From: Persicaria tinctoria
Lineage: Eukaryota > Streptophyta > Magnoliopsida > Caryophyllales > Polygonaceae
Length of the DNA stretch: 64,000 bases
Assembly (NCBI GenBank): GCA_037127255.1
Contig: JBANSL010000002.1
Span: forward strand, 42,296,392-42,360,391
Direction of reading: 5' to 3'
Shown here: in pieces, positions 10,947-22,900 of the stretch
Layout of the letters: each line of letters begins with the position of its first letter
Position numbering within the stretch: the first letter of the stretch is position 1
The notes under the pieces: generated by a model
What the model saw: only the letters and a program-made list of their open reading frames with translations
The model's database searches: none
Told to the model about the DNA's origin: nothing
Program-made: the position numbers and the translations under genes

Positions 10947-11774
10947 TAATTTACATTCAACACAATTGTAATGGTAACAAATAACAACAAATATATATAT
11001 ATAAACAAAGAAATGAAAAAAGGGGAAAAATTACCGTACAAATACATGCATGGCCGGGAGGTGGAGTACATTTGACATTTGAGTAACGAGGGGAGGGGGG
11101 TTATGCGCGTGAACATGTTATGTGTGGGGTCAAGCCAATTTTCCTTTTAAATAAAATTGAAAATCATGATTAATTTTAACCATTGATCTCTTTGGATTTA
11201 ATGGTTGAAATTTATTCTTAGTTTACATCTTAAGGGTGTTTACATTAGAGCCACCCATATGTGTGTGTGTGGGGCGAGTTTCAGTATTCAAGTATGATAG
11301 GTTGTCTGACTAAATTACTCTAAGATTTTATAAAAGTGTGCTAAAAAATAAGAAATCAAATACTATCGATCGGACGGAGTATTACACAATACAAATAAAT
11401 ACAAAAGTTGATTTGAAAATGAAAGATCAAGTGATTGTAATTATAAAATGTAATAAATTGGAATCTCCGTAAAAACATTTAATCATATATAATTACAAAT
11501 CAACCGAGTCAATCGGATCACCGGGTCAATCGGGTAAATCGGTTCAAATTTACCGAGTCAAAACCCAGATTACACGAAAAAAATTCCGGGTTTTCGGGTT
11601 TGGATCGAAAAAAATTTCCGGCTCAAAATTTCCGACTTCGGGTCGGAAATTTTCCGGGCATTCGGGTCGGGTCAACCGGGTCGAGTTGTGTTTTTTGACA
11701 GGTCTAATTTCTATTCATCTTTGAAATTGAGAAGTTTTAACTTGATGCTTACTCTTTTTTTGGGGTGCAAACAG
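10947..11774. other. Non-coding stretch upstream of the first visible SULTR4 exon
   Basis: No gene is seen. AT-rich sequence with a short TA run (10991-11002) and a GT run (11260-11270). From about 11520 to 11706 it has CGGGT/CCGGGTCG words ending in TGACAGGTCTA, which resembles the end of a non-autonomous hAT-like element. The last bases are a pyrimidine tract and the acceptor of the first visible SULTR4 exon. The missing N-terminal exons of that gene are not found here. Confidence 0.5.
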
Positions 11775-14700
11775 ACTCTAGCATGATGCCTTTATTTGTA
11801 TATGCCATTTTCGGGTCATCGCGTCAGCTAGCTGTTGGTCCTGTGGCTATGGTTTCCCTCTTGGTCGCTAATGTATTAAGTGGAATCGTCGATTCCTCTG
11901 ATGAGTTATACACAGAACTCGCAATCTTACTGGCTCTCATGGTTGGTGCTCTAGAATGTATAATGGGCATCCTAAGGTAGTTAATGTGGAATCATTTTGT
12001 AATTGTTGTAGCTGAAGATGTGTTTGGATACTCAGTTCCTTCTTCCCTCTTCATTATAACCTTAGGTTGGGTTGGATTATCCGCTTCATCAGCCATGCTG
12101 TGATTTCTGGCTTTACAACTGCGTCTGCCATAGTGATTGCCTTGTCACAAGCAAAGTACTTTCTTGGATACGACATAGATAGTACCACTGAAATTGTGCC
12201 CCTTATCGAAAGCATCATCTCAGGGAGAAGTGAGGTATATATGATATAATCAGAAAACTATACTATTGATCTTTGTTTACATTTGTGATTAGCTACTTGT
12301 GTGTGTTTGATTATTTGCTCTTAGAATTTTGCTCTAACTTTATCAAATTTTCAATATATATATATATATATAGGCAATCGATAAAATAGCAGGTGTTGTT
12401 ACCATGTGTAGTTCACCTACCAACCATTCATCATGGGATCATGCATCCTTGCTATGCTACTGATTATGAAGCATTTGGTAAGGCATTAATGGCATAAAAA
12501 CTTGCTTTGTGCATTACAATATGTAAAAAAATTTATTGTAATTTCTATTGCAAATTTTACAATGGATAGGGGAAGACAAGAAAGAACTTGGGGTTCCTCC
12601 AACCAGCAGGTCCTCTTACAGCTATTGTTGGGGGTACAATTTTCATGAAAATATTTAATCCCTCTTCCATCAGTGTGGTGAGTATTTTGAATTGGTCAAA
12701 TGGATTTCATTTCTCTCTTCCTTGATGCACACAAAATAAAGATAATTGCTTTGTGGATGTAATTACTGTCACTGCATGAAGAAGAGCATGGACAATAAAC
12801 TCAAGTGTCAAATAGCTAAAAAATTTCTACATACATTGTGGTATTATTGTTAATTTAGGTTGGAGAAATTCCCCAAGGCCTTCCAACATTTTCAGTTCCT
12901 CAAGGTTTCGCTTACTTCAAAACCTTGATTCCAACTGCCTTTCTTATAACCGGTGTAGCTATACTGGTAAGAGCTTTGTACTGCCTGTCTTTCATCAAAT
13001 TAAGTTATGAAAATAAATTACCGATATCATGTATGATCTTTAGGAATCTGTTGGAATAGCCAAGGCATTGGCAGCAAAAAATGGATATGATCTAGATTCG
13101 AATAAAGAGGTAAAGTTGTACAAAGGTCTAAGGTTATTGTTTATTACCTAAAGTAAAACAAATCTTGTTTGGTAAACACATCCTTGTCTATTTTGCTTAT
13201 CTTGTATCTATGCTATAAATTTACATCTTGCTAGATTGATACAATTCAACCTTACCAAAAACAGGTACAACTAGTACAATTTTGGTTTCCATCTAGCAAC
13301 ATGAATCATAAGAATTTACATTATTTTTTTTGGTAGAACTGGAGTTATTTTGTAAATAATCCTAAACTTTTCAACGTATAGCTATTTGGTCTTGGTGTGG
13401 CCAACATCATGGGTTCATTCTTCTCTGCATACCCTGCTACAGGTAAGATTTGGATTTCTGTCAACTAAATCTTCTAGTTTCTCTCATCTTTTGCCTTTTG
13501 GTATGAATTTGTCTTTTATCTATTCAGGTTCCTTCTCAAGATCAGCTGTGAACAATGAAAGTGGAGCGAAAACTGGCTTTGCTGGTATTATCACAGCAAT
13601 GATAATGGGATGTGTTCTTTTATTCATGACTTCATTATTTGAAGACATACCTGAGGTGCGTTTTACATATTCAACAACCTACTTGAATGTGAGAAGCAAA
13701 CTTTAAGCTATATTTATCACACTTTCTGCCACCTTTTGCCCTTCCCATGTGGCCATGTGGGTATCAGACTATACTTTTTTAATCCTATTGAATTACTTTT
13801 AAATTAGTAACTCCCGTAGGCTAAACAAAGAGTACTCTCTTCAAATGCTATATGAATCCACTATGTGCATTGTGAGAAGATTCTTACTTTCGTTACTATA
13901 ATATATGCCTACTGGACAGTGTGCTTTGGCTGCTATTGTGACATCTGCTGTTTTGGGTCTGGTAAGTTCTTACAATATGCATCCTAGATAGCAATGTTTT
14001 CTCATGTTATTCGCTCGATAAAATGACTTTTCTTGAAATGTTTTACTACTGAATAAATGTGGATTTGTCCTCTCTTCTGACTCAGTTATGATCATTTATC
14101 ACTGCAGATGGACTATCATGAGGCTAAACTCTTATGGTGCATGGACAAAAGAGATTTTGTTCTTTGGACTATCACTTTTGCAACTACATTATTCCTTGGG
14201 ATAGAGATTGGCGTGCTTGCAGGGGTGAGCTTTTTCACTAAATAAATTACGATGATTAGTATAATGTAGAACGTTTTTGCCAAGAACGTAAATAATATCT
14301 CTTTAATCTGTGTACTTCCTTGTGCTCTATTGTGTGGAATGATAAACCTCATCTCCACATTAGATGATAAACTACTCTTTGGGATATAGCAACCTAAAGT
14401 GAGAACTAAGAAGTAGCTGATTTTCAAACTGTTTGAAATTGTAGGTTGGGGCTTCGCTTGCTTTTGTGATCCATCAGTCAGCAAACCCACGTATTGGTGA
14501 GTGAAGTTACAACTTAATTATACTTTACTTATTAAATTCTGAAACTTGTCCCCTTTGGTGCTCCTCTCCTAATTCAAACTCATTTGTACGATCATTTATT
14601 GGTTAATAATTTCAATTCGGTGTTGGTGCAGCTATCTTAGGTCGTCTTCCGGGCACTACACTCTATCGGAACATTAAGCAATACCCTGAAGCTTACACAT

Positions 14701-15713
14701 ACTATGGCATTGTCATAGTTCGCATTGATGCTCCTATTTATTTTGCAAATATAAGCTATATAAAAGATAGGTGTGACCATCATTTGTGTTGTTTCTTACA
14801 TTTCTTGGAGTGTTGATGCCGCTAGCTTCCTTGATGAATGAAACTAAAATGAGAACTTGTTCTTTCTTGTCTTTCTCAGGCTTCGAGAATATGAAGTTAG
14901 TGTTGACAAATCGACGAGGCATGGTCCAGAAGTAGAAAGAATATATTTTGTCATCTTGGAAATGTCACGTGAGTTAGTTTCGTTACCCCTCTCTACTTAG
15001 AATATGAAATGAGCACTTGTTAGGACGTAAACCTCTTCATATGGATATGGATATGGATATGGATATGGATATGGATGTGTATTGCCATTTCTATTATGAA
15101 AACATCCCAAGTCAGGTCTAGTTTTTGCTGACGGTTTTCAAATAACTAGTTATGTTGAAACATTTTTGTCTTTGAATTTGATATATCAAACTTGCTATTC
15201 GATAACAGCTGTTACACACATTGATTCAAGTGCTGTACAAGCTTTGAAAGATTTGCATCAAGAGTATCATTCTCGGGGCATTCAGGTTAAGTGTTTACCT
15301 TCTAAATATCATATCATATTACATCGATCATACGTCAACTTTTTTAGAAGATGAACAAAGCATATTTTGTGATGTCTTCTCTCCAGATGGTGATCTCTAA
15401 TCCAAATGGAGAAGTTCTACAAACACTAACGCGAGCAGGCGTGATTGAGCTAGTAGGAAGGGAGTGGTGCTTCGTCAGGCTACACGACGCTGTCCAAATC
15501 TGCCTACAGCAGGTGGAGAGCTTGATCGATAAAGCGCCCAAGATATATGAGTCACGGCATCAGTACAATGTGAATTTGTTGCAAACATTCCTGAAACAGA
15601 GAAGGGAAGACTTGTTGGGCGTCGAGTTGGAGTCCGGTGACCAAAATCCTTCAGCCTCTTTTCAGAACAATGGCTCCCAGCTAGAGGAGCCCTTGCTGCC
15701 CAACAAGTCCTAA
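11775..15713 (+). CDS. SULTR4: Sulfate transporter, SULTR4 (tonoplast) type, 5' exons missing
   Basis: SLC26-family H+/sulfate transporter; SULTR4 members release sulfate from the vacuole. Exons, joined by GT-AG introns with phases that stay in frame: 11775-11976, 12066-12234, 12412-12477, 12570-12677, 12859-12966, 13044-13109, 13382-13442, 13528-13655, 13920-13961, 14108-14224, 14445-14496, 14632-14770, 14880-14968, 15209-15285, 15387-15713. They give 582 residues plus stop without an internal stop. Seen: the transporter core ([36 protein letters not shown], the family signature) and a C-terminal STAS domain ([16 protein letters not shown]). The first visible exon starts with 2 bases of a split codon just before the SS of the usual GLYSS motif. 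Roughly the first 100-140 residues (N-terminus and first membrane spans) are therefore missing from the window. It is either a gene with a very long TE-filled first intron or a 5'-truncated gene. Intron 13 holds an ATATGG microsatellite (15039-15076). Confidence 0.93.
15039..15076. repeat. ATATGG microsatellite in SULTR4 intron 13
   Basis: Six or so tandem GATATG/ATATGG units within the intron between 14968 and 15209. Confidence 0.95.
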
Positions 15714-17721
15714 TAATGTGCAATCGGTGTGTTTGGTTTTTTCGACAACAAATGCCATTCTTTGGTTCAGCCATTCAACATTGTATTTTGTTGTATTATA
15801 TTGTATATAAGAGAGAAATCAAATGACTTGTGATTTTTCTTCACTTTAAACCACTAATTTTCTGTATTGTATAGAGAGAATCGGAGTATGATTTATTTTG
15901 GGTTTCCACAAAGAAATAAAGGGGTTTGCTTTATTTGTAATGTGATATACTGATTTTTGTTTGTACAAATCATATCATATCATATGTATGCAATAATACA
16001 CAAGGAGGGGTGGCATATTTGCTTGCGATAATGCTAGTGTGTAACGATTAAGGGAGTGGGAGGAGGCAGTTGAGATGGTCGAGCCTCTATGACATAAAAG
16101 ATCATATAAATCTTGAATTCATCCTCTAGTTTCAAAAACTATAGCTTCGACATCACATTGGGGATCATTTTGAATCTCTAATAGAGGATAATAGTTTTCT
16201 ATAAATCTTTCAATACCATTTACCATAACTCTAGTGCCTAAACACGTTGCTACTAAGAAAATGCTAGGAAGGGATTTTGTAATACTTTAACCACTTCACC
16301 CTCATCTCCCCCACAACGTTTTGGCCGACCATCTTAGGGCTATTGGGAATTTGCAATGTTCATTGTAATAAAACAAACAAGTTTGAAGTACGGTTATGAA
16401 CATGAATAAAAGTTTGTGTAGCATCGTAAAATTTTTAAAAACTTTAATGAAGTCTCTAGTTCTCACCCAAACATCCCTAAAAAAATCAATCCCCTCGATA
16501 TATTGGACGAAAAAAGTGCATCTCTATACAATAAGATTCATGAATCATTATATTAATGGAGTTCCATTGGGTGCAAATATCCTTGCGAAATTTCTTTGGT
16601 TGCGCCTAATTTGTTTAAAGAAGGTCGTCCACCATTCGTAGAGTTGTTTTCTCCACCAAAGTGCCTTCACAACGAACTGAATAAGTGCTACCAAATATTG
16701 TAAATATTGTAAAGTATCTTGAACAAATAAGTTTAAAATATGTTTTTGTTATCTAAATTAAAATTTTAAGTCAAAAAATTTTGAGTTATCAAATTTTTTT
16801 TTATGAATTTGTATTTATAAGTAAATATTAATGAGGAATGACAAAAATTTAAGGAAGAACAAATTTTTATTATCATAGTCATAAATGACATAGATACAAA
16901 TATAATATACAACAAAATATAATTAAAATCAATATAGAGAATTTTATTATCAATACTGATATTACAATAATTACCTAATGTATTTCATTATCTCCGTTAT
17001 TTCCTTGCATGGTACTTTTATAGGTGTTCGATTCACTCATTTGTTGTCGATCTACGGATCTTCTTAGGGTGTTTAGTTTGAACGTGCCTCTTCAAATTGT
17101 TCCCCATCTTACACCTATGATAGCAATGTTTACAATCAACTTCATAAAAACCATTATTGGGAATGACTTCTTCTCTTTGGAAATATCTTGTAAACAAATT
17201 CTCTCAAAGATTTTTGACAAGATCTGGATTTGGATTTGTCACTAAAATGTTGACAAATATATCAAAATTGGGAATTTCGGTGTATTATGAATGGAGATGT
17301 GTGGAAAAAATGTTAATATGTAGGGGTATTAGTGATTTGAAGAGCCACAAATCCCCAATGATCTCATATATAGAGCAATAGTAACATAGCAACAAACAAC
17401 CAATGGAACATGCCAACCCATACCAGACAGGTCACAGATAACCCGCGATATGTGCCAGGTCTACCCCCGATGTCATTTCCTTAATCGTATTTGTTGAAGG
17501 AGACCCCAAAAATCCAGATTTCTACATCTTCTATAACACCCAAAAATCCCTACTCACTATCCCATACCAATGCCATGCCAAAAAGTTTGGCCCATGTAGT
17601 GTGCAAATTATACAATTTCACACGGCTTGAATATATTACCGATAAATATAGTCTTAACTAAAAATAAAGAGCAATTACAATCATACTTCAATTGGTAAAG
17701 ATGAGGGGAAGCTTCTTTGAG
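15714..17721. other. SULTR4 3' region and unassigned AT-rich sequence
   Basis: The first 250 bases are the likely 3' UTR, with AATAAA at about 15916. Beyond about 16000 the sequence is AT-rich, with only short chance ORFs and no recognisable domain or repeat ends. I see nothing more to annotate. Confidence 0.6.
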
Positions 17722-17960
17722 TTTTTTTTAATACAAGGAAAGATATATGATAGGAGACCACATACGGTCTAACTCAATCCTAAAGCGTCCTTACGGACAA
17801 GAACATGCAGTTCTTAATTGGCCTCTAGAACTTCGTCGGCAGGGATATAGTAAGTCAAATGCGCATCAAATCTGCAATTGTATTTGCTTCCCTAAAAATA
17901 TGATGAATTGAAACATAATTAAATTTACACAATAGTAGCCTAGTCTCCATTACCAAGATC
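17722..17960 (-). pseudogene. LINE 3' end fragment (RNase H tail)
   Basis: On the minus strand a short RNase H-like stretch reads HHIFREANTIADL, the usual C-terminal motif of plant L1 RNase H. It is followed by a 3' UTR ending in TTGTATTAAAAAAAA (poly-T at 17722-17729 on the plus strand). The rest of the LINE is absent, so it is a 5'-truncated copy. No confident target duplication was found. Confidence 0.72.
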
Positions 17961-19605
17961 TCGATTGTTGGAAATGCTTGATTAAGGTTTTATAATGGAT
18001 GCTTAATTAAGGTTTTATGATGGGCTTTATTTTATATAAACTTATCCATATTTAAGTTGGTGAGAGAGTGGGGTGTTTTTTACACATTCTCTTCAGCATA
18101 AAAAGGGGTTTTTAGTGATTAGAAGAGTAGACGTGGTTTTCCATCTTCTTTCTTTTCTCTGAGAAACGTTCTGAGTTCCTGAAAAGATTCCAAACCTTCT
18201 TTGGCGAGTGCACGCGATTAAAGGTGTTGTGTAACCTTGGGGGGTGATGCCAGAAGCCGACTTGCACCGTGGTCGGGGCAAAATCGCTTCAAAGGCAATG
18301 GGTTCGGATATACACCACGCCACGGCAATTCATGTTTCCGATGAGTTTTCCATTTTGATTTGATATTTTTTGATCTAAATTGAAATTGTTAATGGTAATA
18401 CTAACAATTTAGAAGTGATTTTGTTTGTTAGTTTTTACCATTCGTTTGTGTGAGATTGTGCGATGATGGATTTGTTTGGCGATCTCGTTCCACCGACGTC
18501 TTTCCGGTTGGCGATCGAAACCCTAAATCGGCTAACGATGCTTCTGATGTGAACGATCGGGCAGCCATTGTACATCCGGTGGCCCCAAATCAGAGCCAGA
18601 TGAAGACAGGATGGATAAGGAAGCCAACGAAGTCCAAAGCTCTGCGAGCCTGTCGGAGAAGTAAGTGCAGGGCAAACCATAGGCCTGAGGAACCCTGGTG
18701 AGGAGGCGGAAAACCAGTCCGGCGCCGTTGTTCACACGCAAAGAGCGAAAAGCGCCAGAGACTGCGCCAAAATCATTGAGGCTCCGAGGTCTGATGACGG
18801 TTGTTATGACCTTACCTTCGTCAACGGGAGAGATGAAGCAGGTAGGGCGAGATGACGGAGCAAATCGGTGGATGAACGGAGAACTCAGGGCTGGCGGTGC
18901 TTGCTCGCCACCGTGTTCCATTGTCGGAGCGTTTGGAGGTGGTGGCGCTGCTACCTATGGTCCTCGATGGCGAGCTCAAGGGAGATGACGAAGATGACCA
19001 GAGGATGGAGCTTCAAGCTCGCTGCAATGGCGGCAAGTTGAGGAAGGGCATCATCGGGTTTGGTAGGGTTCATCTTCGAGGCAATCCGGGCTGTTGGTAA
19101 CCTAGCATCACTGGCTTGGGCGGGCTTCGGGTCGCTTCTGGGCCTGTCATGGTCTGGTCAAATATTTTTACAGGCTTGTTTGATGATAACGGGCCAATTG
19201 AGCTGGGGCATAAATCATTTGGGCCTATTTCATTTATTTCTCTTGTGTTCCTTGGTGTTTTTGTTTTTGGCAAAATTGTCGAGCATAAGTTACAGTTGGC
19301 AGGATACAGTGTTCTTATACTCCGACATCAGCACGCACTAGCTCATAAGAGAATTAGGTCAAGCGAAGGTCTTGCCTCTTATATATTTTGGGTATGTATG
19401 ATTTGTTTATATGCATACATATGGTTTATTCGTCAATTGGGTGAGATCGCATGAGCCTACAATTGGTAAGTTTACTATCGGTCATTATTTTGGATTCATA
19501 CAATGCATTCAATTGTGTTGTACTTTTGATAACTTGATTTATCAATTGGGTGATTGCAAATTGATGAAGATGTGCTATCATGATGATTTTGTATAACTCA
19601 AGTAT
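17961..19605. other. Unassigned, probably repeat-derived stretch
   Basis: Starts TCGAT then TGTTGGAAATGC, which could be an LTR start (17966), followed by an imperfect 27-bp direct repeat (17974-18025). No matching LTR end, PBS or target duplication was found. From 18450 to 19110 the sequence is GC-richer with several short overlapping ORFs on both strands but no domain I recognise. Copia element C is inserted at its right edge. Confidence 0.4.
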
Positions 19606-19804
19606 TGTTAGACAGTAAAGTAGTTGTTAGATGAGTCCCTAGATGAATTAATTACTGCTGCATTTATTGACTCCCAGCTGTATCTATTTAATGTTTTCTT
19701 AGAGTTTCTAGGAGTATGTTGGAGGGTCTATTCCTATATTGTAATTATAAATATTAGACAATCCTGAGAATAATATTCAAGCCTTTCACCTTCAATCTCT
19801 CTCA
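19606..19804 (+). repeat. 5' LTR of Copia element C (199 bp)
   Basis: Starts TGTTAGACAG and ends CTCTCTCA, immediately followed by the PBS. A TATA-like box (TTATAAATA, about 19746-19754) lies in the second half. Confidence 0.96.
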
Positions 19805-19816
19805 TGGTATCAGAGC
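19805..19816 (+). other. Primer-binding site, initiator tRNA-Met type
   Basis: TGGTATCAGAGC directly after the LTR. Confidence 0.96.
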
Positions 19817-19962
19817 TCCTGAGAGATCTGATCGTTTAACTTATGACCGCCACCTTTGCTGTCAGCTCTAGGCTTCACCACCAGTTTGGTCGCCACCTTT
19901 GCCACCAACCCTAACCTTCTTCCTCTATTTATCCATTCCTTGATCCTCATAACTCTGTTTTC

Positions 19963-22900
19963 ATGGCTAATCCAGAAGACCAAGTTATTGATCCCACCAA
20001 TCCCACCAATCTCACCATCTTACCTTTTAATCGCACAACCCTTCCTCCTATTCAGCCCACTTATCGGCTCAATGGGAAGAACTATCGGATTTGGGCTGAA
20101 GTTGTCAAGGCATCCATTACTGGAAGTGAAAAGGATGACCATCTCACTTCTGATCCTCCCAACACAACAGATCCCACCTTCAAGCTATGGACACGCGATG
20201 ACTCAATCATCAAGTCATGGCTGTGGGCTTCCATGGATGCCAACATTGGATCCAACTGTATTTTTCTTCCAAATGTGAAGGATATTTGGAACTTCTTGAA
20301 GCGTTCCTATAGCAAAGCCCAAGACGAGGCTGCGCTATTTGAACTGTCTGTGAAGGTCTACTCCACCAAGCAAGGTTCGATGACGGTTTCAGAGTTGGCC
20401 ACCATTCTGCAGAACCTTTGGCAGGAGATTGATCAATCTCAATCTCTTATTCTGAAGGATCCTGATGAGCAAGAGCTATTGCGTATTGCTGTAGACAGAA
20501 GTCGCTCCTACATCTTTCTTGCTGCCTTGAATCCTGAGTTTGATCTAGTCCGGATCCATGTTTTAGGCACCAAGCCTCTTCCCTCCTTGGTAGAGAATAT
20601 TGCCACTGTTCGGGCAGAAGAGACACGAAGGGGCATCATGCTAAAACCTTCCTCTGCTCCAGCTGAAGAAATGACCCTTTTTTCAAGGTCTGGAAAAAGG
20701 GACATTAATGATCTTTGGTGCACCCACTGCAAGAAATCCAGGCACACCAAAGAGAGATGTTGGGAGCTTATTGGCAGGCCACCTAATCGAGATTTTGGGA
20801 AGAAGACTCCTGCACCAGGCTCCTCCACCACACAAACACCTTCTAATCTGCAGCCAAATCAGCCACAGGCCCACAATGCTTCAGCCTCCACCACCGGGAA
20901 CTCTTCTTCCTCTCCTGCTGAAGTGGCGGCCCAAATCAAGCATCTCCAAAGCATGCTGCAGAACCTTCAAGCTTCCTCAGGTTCCTCCTCTTATGAGCCA
21001 TTGGCCTTTACAGGTATCAAAAATCAATTTGTTGGGGAGTGGATTCTGGACAGCGGTGCAACTAATCACATGACTAATGATCCATCCCTTTTAGTCTCCT
21101 ATCACCCCTTGTCTTCTAAGAAGCATCTTATTACTGCCAATGGGACATCATCTCCCATCTTAGGGAGTGGCACCCTTGCTTCTTTCCCCACTTTGCCCCT
21201 CAATGATGTTCTGTTTATTCCCAATCTCTCATCTAATCTCATATCGATTAAGAAGTTGGTCCATGCTCTTAACTGTACTGTTACTTTCTCTCGTTCTGGT
21301 TGTGCAATACAGGAGCAGGACTCGGGGAAGATGATTGGACATGGTAGAGAAAGTGGGGACCTTTACATTTTGGATCAGTCTACTGTTGCCACCTACCTTA
21401 GCACCACAAATACAACCAAACTTTGCCTGCAGCACTACCGCCTAGGCCATCCATCCCTTTCCCTTATGAAGCACTTGTTTCCTACTCTTTTTGTTGGTTT
21501 GGAGTCAGAAAGTCTTGTTTGTCCTACTTGTGAAAAGGCCAAACACAAATGTGTCCCATTTCCTAGTCGAGACAAGAGATGTATGCGTCCTTTTGAGTTA
21601 ATTCACAGTGATATTTGGGGTCCTGCACCAGTTAAGAATATCAATGGGTCTACTTGGTTTCTTACATTGATTGATGATTGCACACGAGTCACTTGGTTGT
21701 TTTTGCTTAAACACAAATCTGAAGCTAGTGATATCATTCCTGCATTTTATGCCATGATTCTTAATCAGTTTGGTGTTTCAATTCAACGCATTCGATCCGA
21801 TAATGCCAAGGATTACTTCAATCAAACCTTATCCTCCTTTTTCACCAGAAAAGGCATTGTACACGAGTCTTCCTGTGTGTATACACCCCAGCAAAATGGC
21901 CTTGCTGAGCGGAAAAATGGACACATTTTGAATGTTACTAGGGTTGTCATGTTCCAGTCTAATGTTCCTAAGTTTTATTGGGGTGAAGCAGCTCTCACCG
22001 CTGTCTATTTGATTAACCGAACCCCTTCTAAAACCCTTAAGTACCAAACTCCAGTTCAACATCTCCAATCCTTCTTTCCCCACCTTTCAATTGACCATGG
22101 GTTAGAGCCTAGGATTTTCGGGTGTACTGCATTCATCCATGTTCATACTCCATACCGAGGTAAACTTGATCCCCGGGCTCAAAGATGCATCTTTTTAGGT
22201 TATTCCAACACTAAGAAGGGTTACAAGTGCTACTGCCCGCTTACCAAACACACCTATGTTACTGCAGACCTAACTTTTGATGAAAATACACCATATTACA
22301 GCCCTTTGCAGTCTGCTCAAGTCCCTACTAATCTTGAGTGTGGGGAGTCCATTCCAGAACTACTCACAACCATCGGCGCAGTGGCTCCTACTATGACCCC
22401 CATCATCTCTCAACCTCCATCTATTGGTGATGATATTGGTTCATCTGATGCCTCCAGCCCCGACATATCCCCTGTTGTTGCCGATGCCCTCATTGACATC
22501 TCCACGTCAGCTTTAGACAATCCACCCTTACCGCAAGGTGAAATCCCTCCCACACAGACTTTACCCCAATCACCACCACACATTCCGCAAATCACCTCTC
22601 CTCGATTTGACAAGAAGTACTTCAGGAGGGTCCCCTCTTCCTCTAGCAAGCCGGTTCCAATCTCTGATCCGGGTCCTGCACTTGCTGCACTGCCATCTAC
22701 ATCTCCATCAGCGCCTCCATCAGCACCAGCACCTGACCTGCCAATTGCTCTCAGTAAAGGTTCAAGGGCTTGTACAAAAAGGCCCCTTTATCCGTTGTCC
22801 AATTATGCTTCTCTTGACAGATTTTCTGATCAACACCATCGGTTTCTTACTAACCTTGATCATATTCGAATTCCTAAGAATGTCAAAGAAGCCTTCCAAT

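Noticed and set aside
17966..18350. Solo Copia LTR starting TGTTGGAAATGC
   Set aside because: No CA end with a matching TCGAT duplication or PBS could be found, so it is left unassigned.
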